Source: Malurus cyaneus samueli (lineage: Eukaryota; Chordata; Aves; Passeriformes; Maluridae). Taken from it: 64,000 nt of DNA. Under the pieces are notes generated by a model, which ran no database searches, was not told the DNA's origin, and worked only from the letters and a program-made list of their open reading frames with translations. The position numbers and the translations under genes are program-made. Shown one piece after another: positions 15,001-28,122 of the stretch; position 1 is the first letter of the stretch, and each line of letters begins with the position of its first letter. The DNA lies in assembly GCA_009741485.1 (NCBI GenBank), contig CM019214.1:9681987-9745986 (forward strand). The letters run 5' to 3'.

Positions 15001-17164
15001 GACAAGGTTAGAATGTAGATGCTTTTGGCTTGTCAGGTGAAAAAACAGACAGGCTACAGCACCACCGAGAAAGGGAAAATACTCCTGTGGGTCTATACCA
15101 GTTATAAAAGTGTTATAACTAAATAGGTGTAAAAATAGGTAGGGGCAGCCCATGTTTTTGCAGAAATGACCTCTACATACAGTACACTAAGTTTAATTGT
15201 AGTTGATAGCATTTTTCTAGTAGCAAAGTGGTTGTTTTATCTCACTATGTGGCGTTTTTTTCTTCATCTCTCTGGGATGTGTCTGTTTTGATGCCCTATT
15301 GAAGCCACAAAGCTGTGAATTATTTTGGGATCACCAGGAGTTTGCATTAAATCATAAACCTCGATGCAAAAAGAATTTTACAAATGCAAATCTGGAATAA
15401 CAGAATTTTGACTGTTACATAATTCCTGAAGTTTCATGGACATCTACGTTACATTTATTCAGGGTACAGGTAAGAGGCATAAAGAGAATTTTATTTCAAA
15501 GACAGTGAAAATAATAAATTGCCTTGATTTGGCTGAAGCATTAATGAAAGTATCTAAATGCAATTTATCTTCATTAGAAAGACTCAGCACTGAGACATGG
15601 GTTCTCTGCTGCTGATCATACTAGAAATTATTCCAGCTTCATTTTCAGATACTGATAATAATGATATCAAATTGCATTTTATAATGATAACTATTGTATT
15701 TGTACAAATTTTCTTTAACAAGTTGCAATTACAATCTAATCTTATCAGCAAATCACCATCCTTTGTCTATCTTTGAAGGGAACAAATGGAATAAAAGAGC
15801 TAAAAGGTGGGAGATTCACCTGTCCAAATGCAGATGTGTTACCTTTTCAGAGAGAGGCCCTTTGGCTGCCTTTAGGCTGCACAGAGATGGGTGCTATGGG
15901 AATGACAGCCCAAAAAAACAGGGACACCACCTGATGTTTTATTTACTCAGTAAATTTGAGCAGACAGCAGACATTTGTCTTTCCAAGAGGAGAGAAAAAA
16001 CACAATTTTGTCAAATGTGACTGAAAATGGATAATTATGAGGGAAACAGCTGCTCTGCCTGACCTCTGTAAGTGCTGCACGGGATCCATGAACACATTTA
16101 GGGGAAAAGGGAACTGCAGCATTGGCTAAATTGATTTATTTGTGTTTGCTATGCCATATAAAAGTCCCAGCAGTTATTTCCAGATTATTTCTCTTAACAG
16201 GGCGATGAGAGTTGCATCTCCCCTGTGGTCCTGAACCAGAATCATCACCTTCTTCCAGGAGCCCCTGAGGGAACATGGGGATGTTTCAAAACCCTCCACA
16301 GATGCTGAAGGGGAAGTTTAAATAAACTGTGTGCTTCCTCAGCACTAAATCCTCCTGCTCCTGAAATGCTTGCAGACAGAGAGAAGTGGATGTTTCATGA
16401 AGTTAATGTCACTTTAAGGATTCATGTAAATCCTTCATGGGTTTTGCTTTCATTTTCAGTATGACTGAATTTTATGGTATAATCATATCAAATCTTCCAC
16501 TTTAAATTCAGTCTTGCACCAAGGGATGGTTTCTGTCATGAAGTCTATAGTAGTAAAAGCAAGGTTTTAGCCTCTGAGCTGCACAAAAATCTGCTAAAAC
16601 ACTTTACAGATTTTTTTCCTTTTCACAGTATTTAGTTCCTCAGACAATAAGCAAATATATCGCTCTTCTAGAGAGGAGTTTAATTTCCTTTTTATGTACA
16701 TTGCCTCAAGAATGATTAAACTTCGGGTTTAGTTTGCGCCACGCAATTTCTGCTTCATCCAGCAGCTCTTGGCAGGTTGTTTTTGGGATTATGTGGCACA
16801 GTCACTGCTGGCAGCACTGTCCATCCGTGAAGATGCCCCTGACACATCCCAAAGGGTAAGAAATGCCCTCCTTTTCTCAAAGGGCTGTGGCAGGAAGGAG
16901 GGAGCTCTGAACCTCCCTCTTTGGAAGAGCAAACAAGACATCAGCTGCTTCCTGAGGTCTCCCTGGGAAACGCACAGCTCACAGGAGCTCTGGATCTTGT
17001 GGTTCCTCTCCATGAATGTTGCCTAAAAATAGAGCTGAAATGTGACTATTCAAGATACAGCCTTGTGGTAAACAAGGAAATTGAGCACATAGCCCTGAAA
17101 GTTCTGCTTATTTTTCTATCATGGCCTGTAAACTGTCAAAATCTATTGATTGTAGCTTTTTATT
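1..17164. other. Intergenic flank, no gene recognised
   Basis: I see no exon, RNA gene or well-preserved transposon here. The open frames are short and look random: the longest are 193 codons at 11976-12557, 188 codons at 1925-2491 and 157 codons at 3635-4108. None has a domain I recognise. A short (CA)n tract lies at 14926-14941. In human the region upstream of USP9X is a long gene-poor interval, so an intergenic reading fits, but distal enhancers or non-coding transcripts cannot be excluded by eye. Confidence 0.6.
14926..14941. repeat. (CA)8 microsatellite
   Basis: Eight perfect CA dinucleotides. This is a short simple repeat with no other context. Confidence 0.9.
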
Positions 17165-18116
17165 TTAGGGCCAATTGCCAGCCATCTTAAGAAAACCTTC
17201 TGTTGCTCCACTAGTCCAGCTTGGTGCAGATCTCAGGGGCTTCTTGGACGTTTCCAAGCTTTTTGCCAATAGGCACTTCGATTCAGTAAGCCTACAATGC
17301 AAGTAAATGTTATTGGTAGATATATGCCAAGCAGTATAAACATGATTGCCCAAAACTGTCCATTGTAACTCAATTTTCAGATGCCTGTTACTTGGGGAGA
17401 CATTTTCCAGAATTTCCATCCGATTGAAAGTACAAATCCATTTCATGACGAGCCATTTGCATGTGCACGGTGGAGCCACGAGAAACATCACACCCTGGTG
17501 TTGCCACAGGGACCTGGGCCTCTCAGGGAAGATTTCAACAAAATTGATGATGCTTTTCCAGGCTTGCTTTGTCAAGGACAGCCGTGATTCTGATATTACC
17601 AAACTTTCGAGCATTCTGAAGGATCCTTCAGCTCCGATGGCAAAACCTGGTGTGTTTCCATGTGTGCCCATAGCTTTGCTCCCATACATTTTGGAGAAAG
17701 GCTGCTCAAGGCAGATTTCTGAGGGTGTGACAACAAGGAACCTAGAAATCCTAAGGATCAACCCCCCTCCTTTCCCAGATTCCTCCGGATGTGCACAGCT
17801 CGCTCTTTCTCAGGATGCAGGAGTGGGAGGAGGGGTGAGACAGGGATGTGTGAGACTGCTGAACCCGGCTATCAAAAGAGCTGCTGCCCTCCCTTGTTTA
17901 GGGATGCACACAAGCTGCACTTGCAAGCCTTGCTTTCGTGATGACTCCATACCCATTGCAAGCTGCCTTCACACTTATCCATCACGTACTGTGGAAGCAG
18001 AACGGGCTCAAATGCAGTGGAAGCTTCTTCAGCACCCTTTATATCTGCTGGGCCTCCTCCTTGAGCTCTACGTCTTGGGAGCTGGGATGCTTTATTCCAC
18101 TCTGTGTGGTCTTTAA
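17165..18116. other. Overlapping antisense open frames, unrecognised
   Basis: A 256-codon frame on + (17346-18116) overlaps a 198-codon frame on - (17165-17761). These are the longest open frames in the window outside the minisatellite and CpG island. Neither peptide shows a domain, signal peptide or repeat that I recognise, and no clear promoter or splice context is visible. Some very short uncharacterised coding exon, a decayed pseudogene or a chance frame are all possible. I do not call it a gene. A rough estimate from codon statistics makes a 256-codon frame uncommon but not impossible in 64 kb. Confidence 0.15.
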
Positions 18117-21100
18117 CCTCCCCACAACTCACCTGGGCTCTGCCAAGATTGTGCAGGTAGTTGTCAAGCTCAAGAGGTCTGGAGGCCATACAGAGATTCT
18201 CAAGAGTGTATGAGAAAAGGCTCCAGAAACCTCATTTTTTTGCCACACCCCTGCAGTTGTTCATGATTATTGTGCCAGAAATGACACCTCTGACTATTAA
18301 CAGGACAAACTGTCAGCACTGGTAGAGGAGTAAACATGTTGGACAGCAAAACTGCAAGGCAGAAGCCATAAACTGGGCTGCTTTCCTCCTCTCACACCAA
18401 AGCATCACAGACAGCCCAGAAAAGACAGAAGGAGGAGAAAAACATGAGCATGGAGGCTTGATCCAGGAGGATTCAGCAGTGTCCAGGTTGAAGGCTTGTA
18501 AAAGGTCGGGTAAACCTTTAGGGACCAACTTACACAATAACTTTTTAAGTTATGCCATGTCTTTCTGTCCTTCCTCCTCTCATCACACCAACATTTCCCA
18601 TCTTTGGTTCCCTCACTACCACATCACCATAAATATGGATAATCTGTCAGCAACCCAGCTCCTTGCACAAAGAAAGGGTTAATTTACTAAATCTTTCCAT
18701 CGTGCTCTTGGCTTCATCTGGTTTCTCCCACATTCTTTTTGTATCTCCTTCCAGCTTGGGAAGATGATGCCCGCACATTTGTCATGCAGCAGGAATGTCA
18801 TACAGTCCATGAACGCAGCCAGGAGGGCAAACTTTGTGGGATTTTTCCCCCCTGCAACTGACTGACCCTTCCTGTCACCAATTTATCATGCTTTCATTAG
18901 CTCAGAAAATCCTGTTTGGGTGTTAACAGGGCACCACACTGGTCTGAGATGCCTCTTCTTTTCCTTTCAGAAACTTCATGGGTATTTTTCTTTAGTGTCT
19001 CATCTGGAAAACGATCTAGGAACACAACCCTGAAATAAAGCCCTCCAAGCTACCACCCAAAACCTACGATATGGACAGCCAGCTTTACTTCACATTTTAT
19101 AAAAATCACGGTGCTGAGTGCTGTAATGTTTACAGATGTATTTTTATTAAAATTACACCTACGGTTTTTGTGCAATCAATCTCACAGATGACAAACACAG
19201 GCCTACTAAAAAATCAGCTGAGAGCTGCACAGAGGAACAAGGGATGGAAAAAGGATTTTGTTGTTGTTTTTAAGGATGGCATGGATGAGAGGAAGCAATG
19301 AATGCATCGCTTTTTCTTATCCTTGCAGGATAAGAGCTCTGAGGGAGCCCAGGCATGCCCGGTCCAGCAGAAAAGAGAGCTGCAGATGACATTCTCTCCA
19401 GCATGCAAAGGAGGAACAGAGACTATAAGAAGATGCCACAGGGAAGGCAGAAGTAAACACAGAGACAGCTGGAGAGCTCCTGGAGCAGGGGAGGAGTGGG
19501 AAGGCGTGAGGCTGGGATTGACTGAATCCTCTGTGCAGTCACTCTGGTCACAGCTCTGCCTCTCTTCTCCCTGGGTTGGACAGCAGGAAACCAGGTTAGC
19601 AACCCTCAACTTCTGGCTGCATGTGCTCATGGCCAGGGAGAGAACAGGCAGAGAACACACAGTTTGATACAGTGTGGATAAATGGAATTTTTGCCCATTT
19701 CAAACTGTCAGGACAGAAGACAAGGCAGGAGCATGCAATGGGCTTAGATGTGCTCCTGGCTCTATACAATATGTATGTTTGAAATGCCTCAGTTCTAAAA
19801 ACACAGCATTCTGAAATCAAACTAGCCCTTGTCCTGTCAAACAGGGGCATCTTTCCAGCACTGTCCCTCCCTTGGCACAGGGGGACAGAAGGACATCAGA
19901 AACTGAAGTTCCAGGGCAGTTGGAGTGAAGAAAGGGAAACCAAAGAGAGAAAAGGCATCTCCCAGTGAAGCATAGGGAACAGAGGCAGAAGGATGCAAGG
20001 GAAGGGACAGCAGGAGGAAAGGGAGATGAAGTTAGGAAGAATGGGATGGGAGAGGTAATTGTGTCCCTGAAAGTCAGAGACAAGAAGGGCGAGTGGCAAA
20101 GAGAAGCCAGCAGGACTGGAGGAAGGAGAGGAAGAGGGCAATGAGATCTCCTTGGAAAGATGAGTGATATTGGGAGAGTGGCTCCCACAGCACTCTGGGA
20201 GGGATTCACAGCTCCAAGACTTGCACTAATATTTAGGGGCTGATGCTGCCTTGGCAGTACAAACCTGTGTGTCCCAAGCAGTGACTAATTTCTTCTGGGC
20301 AGCAAAGAAGCTCAGAAGCTGCTGCTGCTCACGCTGAGGGGTTTGGCACTGGCAGGAGCTGTTTTCCTGTGCATTTATAAAGGTCCCCACTCCAGCAGCA
20401 CCCCAGCACACCAGGTGCAAACCTGCCTGTGGTGTGTGATGTTCACTGCTAACGACTGTAGCTCATTTGAGACAGCCCCTGCCCATTCTGCTGTACGCTC
20501 TGTGCTGAGGAGAAAGCTCCCATTTAATTCCCCAGCACACCCATTTAATTCACATTCCTAACGGGAGATTATAATTTTCAAATATTTGTCAGGAATTATC
20601 AAGGGCTATGCCAGAAATTATTTGTACATCAGAAGCACTTAGAAAGCACAGGAGAATGCCTGGAAAAGCTGAGGTTTAGATTGCAAATGCTGTGGTATCA
20701 TGACAGCTTTTCACCGAGAGTTGCAGCACGTGTGTTTGCACTTCTATTATAAAACCCTATTCAGCTGCTGAAGGGGCTAAAGCCATTCTTAGGTTCTCTA
20801 AAAGATCTTTTTAATTCTCAGCTCTCCCTGTGGGAGGCTGGAGGCCAGCTATTCTTTCCACTTGAAGAGTAGGTACCTACAATTCTTGACAAGCAAAGTT
20901 CTTTGTAGGCAGACAAAAGGAGGCTAAAAGCAAAGATGACTGTTAGGAGTTACTTCACTACATACAGAAACTGAGAATTGTTTTTATCCTAACTTGTCAC
21001 CCCATTTCTAACATATGCTAAAGATGATTATTCTTGAAGAAAAGACCTTTTCCATAAGAAAAAAAACCCTCATATTATATTGCTCATAACAGAGAGAATA

Positions 21101-24100
21101 TTAAATAACACTAAATTATTCAGCAGAGCCCAATAATGTGTTTAAGTGCTCACCTATGAAAATTTTAAATATTCACTCATTTATGTGTCAGTGGATGAAA
21201 ATTAACCCCTCTGGAACAAGTTTATGATGGTCTTTTCCAGGTTTTGTGTCAATGGTGTTCTCAGGTATGTGCAGGACGTGGCTGGTGGATGTGATGGGCA
21301 GCAGGATCCTGGTGCAGAACCCAAACCTTTGCACTCCAGATTGTACCCAAGAACCCAGATCTGACAGATCAAAGCATCTGAACTCCTGACGAGGCAGTGA
21401 CTTGTCTCAGCCATCACTGCTGTGCTAAACTTCCTACAAAAACTTCTGAAACGTGCAGCCTACCAACAGAATCAAAATATTCAATAAAGCATCAGAAAAT
21501 GACCATTCTAAATCTCTCATACAGGGACTGTTATGCTTTTAAATACATCTGATTCTTGTTTTGTAGGCAGAGTTTGTTCCTCAGTGCCTAATTTTGTGTC
21601 AGGAGACTTAGTTGCCTAAATCAATGTTTACTGTAATGATTCAGTAAAACCACCAAATAAGACATGTTATAGAATCACAGCATCTTAATATGTTATTTTA
21701 AAAGGCTTCAATTCTAAGAACTGGGATGTATGAAATGCAGGCCTGGAATTATCCACCCTAATTTTTGTGCACTGGATAAAGTTTACTTCCATAAATGAAT
21801 GCCTGTAAAGCAATGCACTATTTTTATCATCCCTTTAAATAATGTTAAATTAACAGATTAGAAGTCATTCACCATTTGTCAGATAATAATATGGGGTTTA
21901 GTTTATAATAAAAAGAGGATTAATATCACCAACATTATCCACATGATATATTCCTTATGCCACCAGGTCTCTGCTACCTAGGTCAGCCTAAGCCTGACAC
22001 CACAGACAGGAAAACCCAGTGGCAGAACTATTGCAGACTCAAGAGCCACTCTGGCATCTCTGTAGCACATTCCAGTTTTTACAAATGCTCATGAGTCGAG
22101 CTGGCTCCTCACAGATAAGATATGAAAACAGTGACATGGTCTACTCATGACTGAATAATCTTCCCACGGGCTTTGGAGACTGAATGATCTTAGCAGTCAG
22201 ACTCTCAGAAACTCAATTTTCTAAGTCTTAGACAACGTTCTTGATACAATATCCTCCTTGTCAACACGGAAGAAAGAAATGAACCCTTTCTTTTCTAGTA
22301 TTTTTTTTCTTTATTTTGCTGCTTTTCCCAATGTAACATTTTAAACTGGCCTTTAAGGATGAGAAACAACTTCATGTACAAAACAGCCTTCCAAGAGGCT
22401 ATTCATTAATCCAGAGAGTGATTTAAAAAAAAAAAAACCAAAACCAAAAAAAACCAAACAAAAAAACCCAAAAAACTATTATCTGAGTTTGATTTCATGA
22501 TCTTTTTGTTGTACATTTGTTGAGACCCACTTGAATTTTTGTTTAAATTGGAATGCACTCCTAACACCGCATAAAATATTAAACAAATTTATATTTTCAT
22601 ACTACTCTTTCCCTTTCCAAACCAGATCCCATCTGTCAAGACAACTCCTTAGATCTTTCAAATGTTTATCCACTTTCAAACCAGGACTGGCAGGGACTGT
22701 GAGCCCTGCTCCAGCATGTGGAGGCAATGAGCTGCTGTCTTCATGTCGTAGTGTGCAGTTTGTACCATAACTAGGTGAGATAAGGTAATTTGATTTCCTG
22801 TGTGTTTGTGCCTTCCTCTCTCACTGAGATAATCTCAGGCAACGTGCTCCTGTCACCCTGGAGGATGCTGAGCTGGACACTCCCTTCTACCCAGTGATTC
22901 ACGTCAGCAGGAGCAAGGGATCTTCCTGACCCCAAAATACTGTCCACTTCTAGCCCCAACTGTCTTGAAGTGCCCCTTCTCACAAAATAAACTAGCACCT
23001 TGATGAAAATCTTAATCACTCATTATTTTCTTTCTTTTAGCTTTTCCTATATTAGTAAGAGTCAAGGAAATTTTAGAACTAATTACTTTTTGTTTGTATG
23101 TTTGTTCTTCAATTCCTCCCTGGTACCCAACATTTTGAGCTTTTATGTTTTAAGTGATGCAATTTTGTCATCTGCAAATCCATCACATTTTGCTTTTTTA
23201 ATGCTTTCATTAATAAAAAGGCAAAACCTGATGCAATTCCTGTTATGATCTTGGAATGAATTCTCCAGGATAAAAAAAAAAAGTGAAACAATTCTTACTG
23301 TTTGCATTAGAGATACTTACCCTTTGCATTTGTTATTTATTATAAGCTTTTCCCCTGCATTATCTCATTTCTTATTAGGAAGGTAAACTTTTTTCATGTT
23401 ACAAACTGTTCTCACAAGTTTTTACCACTGATAAGAATACAGCAGGAGTGAAGCTGGTGGTTTTAAGCAAAACACTTGGTTTTACTTTCACTCTTAAGCA
23501 GAAATAGCTCTTTAAAGTAAGAAGTTTTATTTTAAAGATAAATTTGAGGAATTTTGTTGGTGATTCATTTCTGACTGCTGTATACCTTGCCTTGTAATTC
23601 ATGCAGAAAATCACATTCAGTTCTAACATTCCACGGAGGAGGAGCTTTTACTTGGAAAGGTGGGCAGAGCTGCCCATCCTTACCTTTAAACCATTCCCAG
23701 TTTCACCAATGTGTGAGCAGATGAAAGCTCAGTCTAAGGTAAGCCAGTCACATCCAGACTGCACCCAAACAATGTGAAACTCAGCAAGCCCTGCCCATCA
23801 CCACTGCACAGGAAATACCAGCTACAGCAGAACAAACTCAGATCCTATCCTGAGTGTCCAAGAATGTGATACGCTTCCTCCAGTGCCTGATAGCCAGAAA
23901 GGAAAGTAAATAACCACTGTGACTCAAGAAGAATTCACACAAAGTGGTCATAGGGGAAGAAAAACCTACTTGGCAGTCGGTGATTGTTTCTCAAAAGGGT
24001 AATTTCATCATAATCCTTCAGTCTGGACCCTTGGGGGAAACGTTATGAGGATGAGGCTGGTAACTGTGTGCTCATTTATGACTCTGCACAATCCCAGAAA

Positions 24101-24399
24101 TAAAAAGCTTGACAGAGCTATATTTTTGATGTTTTATAAACTCTCTTGTCCCCCACTAACTCTTCCATGCTGCACAGGTTATAAAGTACAAGCCTCTCTT
24201 TTTTTGCCCCAGGAGACAGAAAGCCTGAATTTCCTCCATCTCTCGTGCATCCTCCTCTCTTTTGCAGTGAGGAGCCCCATCTTTCACAGGATTAATTTAC
24301 TGCACTATTAAGCAGTACAACTCACCCAAATAATCACATTGGTACATACCCAACTAAGCTCTGAGCCATCACCCTCTGTTCATCTTTCTCTTACAGACC
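18117..24399. other. Intergenic flank, no gene recognised
   Basis: No exon-like conserved coding stretch or RNA gene is evident. The stretch 19850-20160 is purine-rich on + (GA-rich, with many GGGA/GGAAG runs) and gives pyrimidine-rich open frames on -, which I take as compositional. An A-rich simple repeat lies at 22425-22476. Otherwise I see nothing. Confidence 0.55.
22425..22476. repeat. A-rich low-complexity tract
   Basis: A thirteen-A run is followed by degenerate A-rich AACCAAA-type units. No CR1 or other transposon body is visible next to it, so I treat it as a simple repeat rather than a retroposon tail. Confidence 0.85.
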
Positions 24400-24466
24400 C
24401 ATAGAATCATGGAATAATTTGTATTGGAAGAGATCTTTAAAGATCATCCAGTCCAACCCCCAGATC
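24400..24466 (-). mobile_element. CR1 LINE 3' tail fragment
   Basis: The + strand reads ATAGAATCATGGAATA and then TTGGAAGAGATCTTTAAAG and ATCATCCAGTCCAACCCC. This is the reverse complement of the highly conserved avian CR1 3' terminus. Only the last ~67 bp remain, as expected from extreme 5' truncation during target-primed reverse transcription. It is non-coding and inactive. Confidence 0.85.
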
Positions 24467-25260
24467 TTTGAAATCTGTTGCTTTTGTTTCAGAACAATGG
24501 CTTTGTGTGTCTGAGCTCTTTCCTGAATTCTTCAACTATGACATTTGGCATGTTAGAAAATTATCTCCTCATAGCTGGAGCAAAATAATCCACACTATCT
24601 GATGTTTCACAATCAATAGAGCTTTGCCTTATTAAGGTGCTAGAAAAGCCATACTGTACTCTATGGTTATTTCTTAGTTTTTAATTAAGTATGCACTGTA
24701 TGTCCATCATTTAATAATACACTATATACACATGTTACAGGGAGAGTTAAGGCTGTGTGGGATTTTTCACATTTATTCCTATGTGAACAGTTGTGTGGCT
24801 GTACCACTGCATTAAATGCTTCTATATATATTTATTAAATACTTCTAATAAAATTGACAGTGATAGCTCACATTTTGATTACCATGGGATAGATATTTTA
24901 ACTGTGATTTTCCTGTGTGGAAAACATAACCCATTTTTGCTGTACAACAGAACAGAATTTACAGATTATTTCATCTTTCAGTGGTAGGGATCTCTGTGAA
25001 GTCAAAGTTCTCTGCAAACGTGGAAGGAATAGCAAGTCAAAGGTAATTAGTGCAGTGAGAATCTGGGAGGAGAAGTTTCTTCCTGTCTTTGAAATTTTCC
25101 ACATCTTGGGTGACATGATCAAGAAGTGAGTGCTTTGTGACAAGCTGCAAGACTCATTACACACTTTCATTTGCTATGTGTTTTAAATGGTATTTCCACA
25201 CTAATATGCAGTTGTGTCCTAAGTGAATGTGTGGTGTTTACTCAGGCAAGAATAATACTC

Positions 25261-25304
25261 TTTCTTTTTTTTTTTTTTTTTTTTTTGTTTGTTTTTTTTT
25301 TGTT
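25261..25304. repeat. Poly(T) tract
   Basis: A run of 22 T (25265-25286) is followed by GTTTG-interrupted T runs. No retroposon body abuts it. Confidence 0.9.
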
Positions 25305-26154
25305 TACAAGACAATTGGCATTAAAATTTTGCTTTCACAGAAGCTGAGTAATGCACTTAATGGAAAGTAATTTTGTTTCCTTCAGTACCCAGTAGGTGAG
25401 AAACTTCCTTAAGAGATGTGTCAGAAGAGAGGAAAATATGCTGGTGTATTATAGCTATGTGAGAAACAGTTTTATAGATAATTGTAATATTTATTAGGCT
25501 TCAGATTTTACATAAGCTACAACTTTTAGGTTGCATTTTTCTTTCATCAGATAAAGAAATGAGATTTAGCAAGAGCAACAGAGCTTTCTAGGTTCAAAAT
25601 TCAGCACACAAAATTGGAGAAATTCCAAGCAATATTCATTGAAAACCAGCAAATTTTTCTTACTTTAAATATTTTGTATCCAGCCAATATGAGTGAAAAT
25701 ATTGTCATCAGAAATTTAGTTGGTGTTTCATGAACATAAGAAATGGAGATGAAGAAGGCAAGAGTGCATTTCTTCTTGTTTTTCTGCTTCTCTTGCTATC
25801 TCTCTGTATAATATGAAGACAATATGAAGTCTGTAAATGTGCTCCAGGCTAACTTCAGCAGTGCTACAACAGCAATCTTCAATTTCTCATCTCCTTTTTT
25901 GGTCTTTAACTATGAGATTAAATAGCGAGGAAACAAATATTCTTTCCAGAAAATAAAGAAACAGAGTTTGAGAAAACTCTTTTTCCAGAGGGTTTTGAAT
26001 TAATCAGGTTCTTATTCCAGAGAGTAAGATATACTGACATGACTTAAAATACTTGATACTAAATTTTGCCATTGAGGGTGTCTGTTTAACTTCGAAGGAT
26101 GACCTTTGCACACCATTAAAGGTATGCAAAAATTGATCAGCCACAGGTAGAAAT

Positions 26155-26177
26155 AAAAAAAAAAAAAAAAACAAAAC
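26155..26177. repeat. Poly(A) tract
   Basis: An uninterrupted A run of about 17, then ACAAAAC. Simple repeat. Confidence 0.85.
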
Positions 26178-26910
26178 AGGTTTAATCTTGATGAATTCTT
26201 CACATGAGGAGCCAGTCTGTAATTTATTTGTTCTTGCAAGCACCATCAGCATATAAATTCAGCTCTCTCAGGGCAACTCCAAAATTCTACACTTGAAAAT
26301 TGTGTGCAGTGTGATAAAGCCCTGCATTTCCTGAGTCCACTTGAAAACTTTAAAACAATTCTTTGAAGAATAAATTTATGTGTGGCTCCCAAGAACAATT
26401 TGGACCCAAAATTTTCAAACTACACATGAAACAATAGTTGTCTTATAATTTCTACTCCCTGATAAAATGAATTAAGCCTTTCAAAAAGGGAAATTAGCAA
26501 TAAAGCCTGACTGAAGTCAAGCAGTGAGTATCTTCATGTGCAAAATCAGCCAGAAGAGCAGCTGACCAAAGCTGGAATTGTACAAATATCCATGAATACT
26601 ATGCAAAGGGCATGAATGTGGTTCAATCAAACAACTGCTTGCTATTAGAATGAGGGTTTTCAAGCACTGTGTAGACAATGCTTGGGCAACATAGCCCATT
26701 GTTTAGCATAAGTTAAAGAAACCATTCCTGGAAAGAATAGTTTGTGGTCAGACTCTCATTATCACATCTCTCCCGGTCTTTCTCTCCCATTGGCTGCTGT
26801 GGCACCTCATCTACGTCTGGTCAAACAGATAAGTGGCTGTCATCAAGCCCACTACACACAGCACTCACGATATCTGCTCCCTGAGCACTTCAGATGAGGG
26901 AAACTTCCAA

Positions 26911-26956
26911 ATAAATGAATATAAATAAAATACCAAAATATAAAATATAAAATAAA
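26911..26956. repeat. AAATA-type AT-rich simple repeat
   Basis: Imperfect AAATA/ATAAAAT units abut the downstream LTR exactly where the last few tens of bases of the minus-strand LTR would be expected. The LTR terminus appears to have been lost or replaced at this tract. Confidence 0.7.
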
Positions 26957-28122
26957 TACCAAAACCACTCTGTCACTCCCTTCCACAGCCGGACAGGGGA
27001 GTGAAAATGTACCAGAAGGTTCATGTGTGAGATGAGGACAGGGAAAGATCACTCACCAGTTACTGTCACAGGCAAAACAGGCTCAGCTTTGGGAAACGAT
27101 TTTATCACCTATCAAATGAGAGCAGGGTAATGAGAAATAAAACCCCAATTTAAAAAGCACCTGTCTCCGACCTTTCCCTTCTTCCTCAGCTTCTTCACTC
27201 CTGATATTCTCTACTTCCTCCCCTAACAGAGCAGAGGGACAGGGAATGGGGAGCACAGTCAGTTCACTGCACATTGTCCCAACCACTCCTTCCTTTTCAG
27301 GGGGAGGACTTCTCAAACTCTTCCGTGATCCAACATGGGTTCTTCCCATGGGCTGCAGCTCTCCATGAACTGCTCCAGTGTGGTACCCTCCCCAGGGGTG
27401 CAGTCCTTTGGGAACATCTGCTCCAACAGGGTCCCCCATGGGGTCACAAATCCTGCCAAAACCTGCTCCAGCATGTACTCCCCTCCCCATGGGGCCACAG
27501 CTCCTGCCAGGATCCTGCTCCAGTGCAGCTTCCCATGGGGTCACAGCCTCCTCTGGATATCCACCTGCTCCAGTGCAGCTTCCCATGGGGTCACAGCCTC
27601 CTCTGGATATCCACCTGCTCCAGTGCAGCTTCCCATGGGGTCACAGCCTCCTCTGGATATCCACCTGCTCCAGTGCAGCTTCCCATGGGGTCACAGCCTT
27701 CTCTGGATATCCACCTGCTCCAGCATGGGGTTCTCCATGGGCTGCAGGTGAATCTCTGTATCCCTCCAGGGGCTGCAGGTGAATCTGCATCCTCCAGGGG
27801 CTGCAGGGGAATCTCAGCTCTGATACCTGGAGCAGCTGCCCCTCCTTGTTCACTGACCTTGGTGTCTGCAGGGCTGCTGCTCTCCCATATCCTCACTCCT
27901 CCCTTTGGCTGCTGTTGAACAGCAGGGTTTTCTGCCCTTTCTTCACTAAGTTATCCCAGATTTGCTCCCACCATGGCTGAGGGGCTCAGCTCTGGCCAGC
28001 AGTGCTCTGTCCCAGCTCTGGCTGGTGCTGGCTCCATGGGACACAGGAGAAGCTTCCAGCAGCTTCCACAGCAGCCACCCCTGCAGCCCCTCAGCACCAA
28101 AACCTGGCCACACAACCCCAAA
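26957..28122 (-). mobile_element. Old avian ERV long terminal repeat (solo LTR)
   Basis: This ~1.17-kb block matches, along its length, an LTR sequence I recall as common in bird genomes. On - it runs from a TTGGGGTTGTGTGGCCAGG start (near 28122) through CTGCAGACACCAAGGTCAGTG (27848-27872 area), a series of CTGGAGCAG-containing subrepeats, and CCTGTCCGGCTG at its end. No gag, pol or env sequence flanks it, so it reads as a solo LTR left by recombination. It is old: CpGs of the remembered consensus are largely TpG/CpA, and the terminal ~30 bp at the 26957 side are missing. The exact family name is unknown to me, and orientation is inferred from memory of the consensus. Open frames here are by-products. 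Confidence 0.65.
27515..27714. repeat. 50-bp tandem repeat, 4 copies, inside the LTR
   Basis: The unit begins CTGCTCCAGTGCAGCTTCCC and ends CTGGATATCCAC. Copies start at 27515, 27565, 27615 and 27665. Copies 1-3 are identical and copy 4 differs at one base (CCTTCT for CCTCCT near 27699). A partial fifth start lies at 27715. Flanking LTR sequence contains related but diverged CTGCTCCAG subrepeats. The near-identity of the units against an otherwise decayed LTR indicates expansion long after insertion. There are no intervening spacers, so it is not CRISPR-like. Confidence 0.95.

Larger units (their letters stand above)
24467..26956. other. Intergenic, AT-rich, simple repeats only
   Basis: No gene is recognised. 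It contains a T-run cluster at 25261-25304, an A-run at 26155-26177 and an AAATA-type tract at 26911-26956. The rest is unique-looking AT-rich sequence. Confidence 0.55.

Noticed and set aside
19817..20209. 130-codon - ORF rich in Ser/Pro/Phe/Leu
   Set aside because: Reverse strand of a GA-rich purine tract; compositional bias explains it.
27515..27714. Regular 50-bp repeats considered as a CRISPR array
   Set aside because: Units are directly contiguous with no unique spacers, and the host is a vertebrate.
27274..27918. 214-codon + ORF with a repeated HLLQCSFPWGHSLLWIS-type peptide
   Set aside because: It is the translation of the 50-bp tandem repeat inside an old LTR, not a gene.
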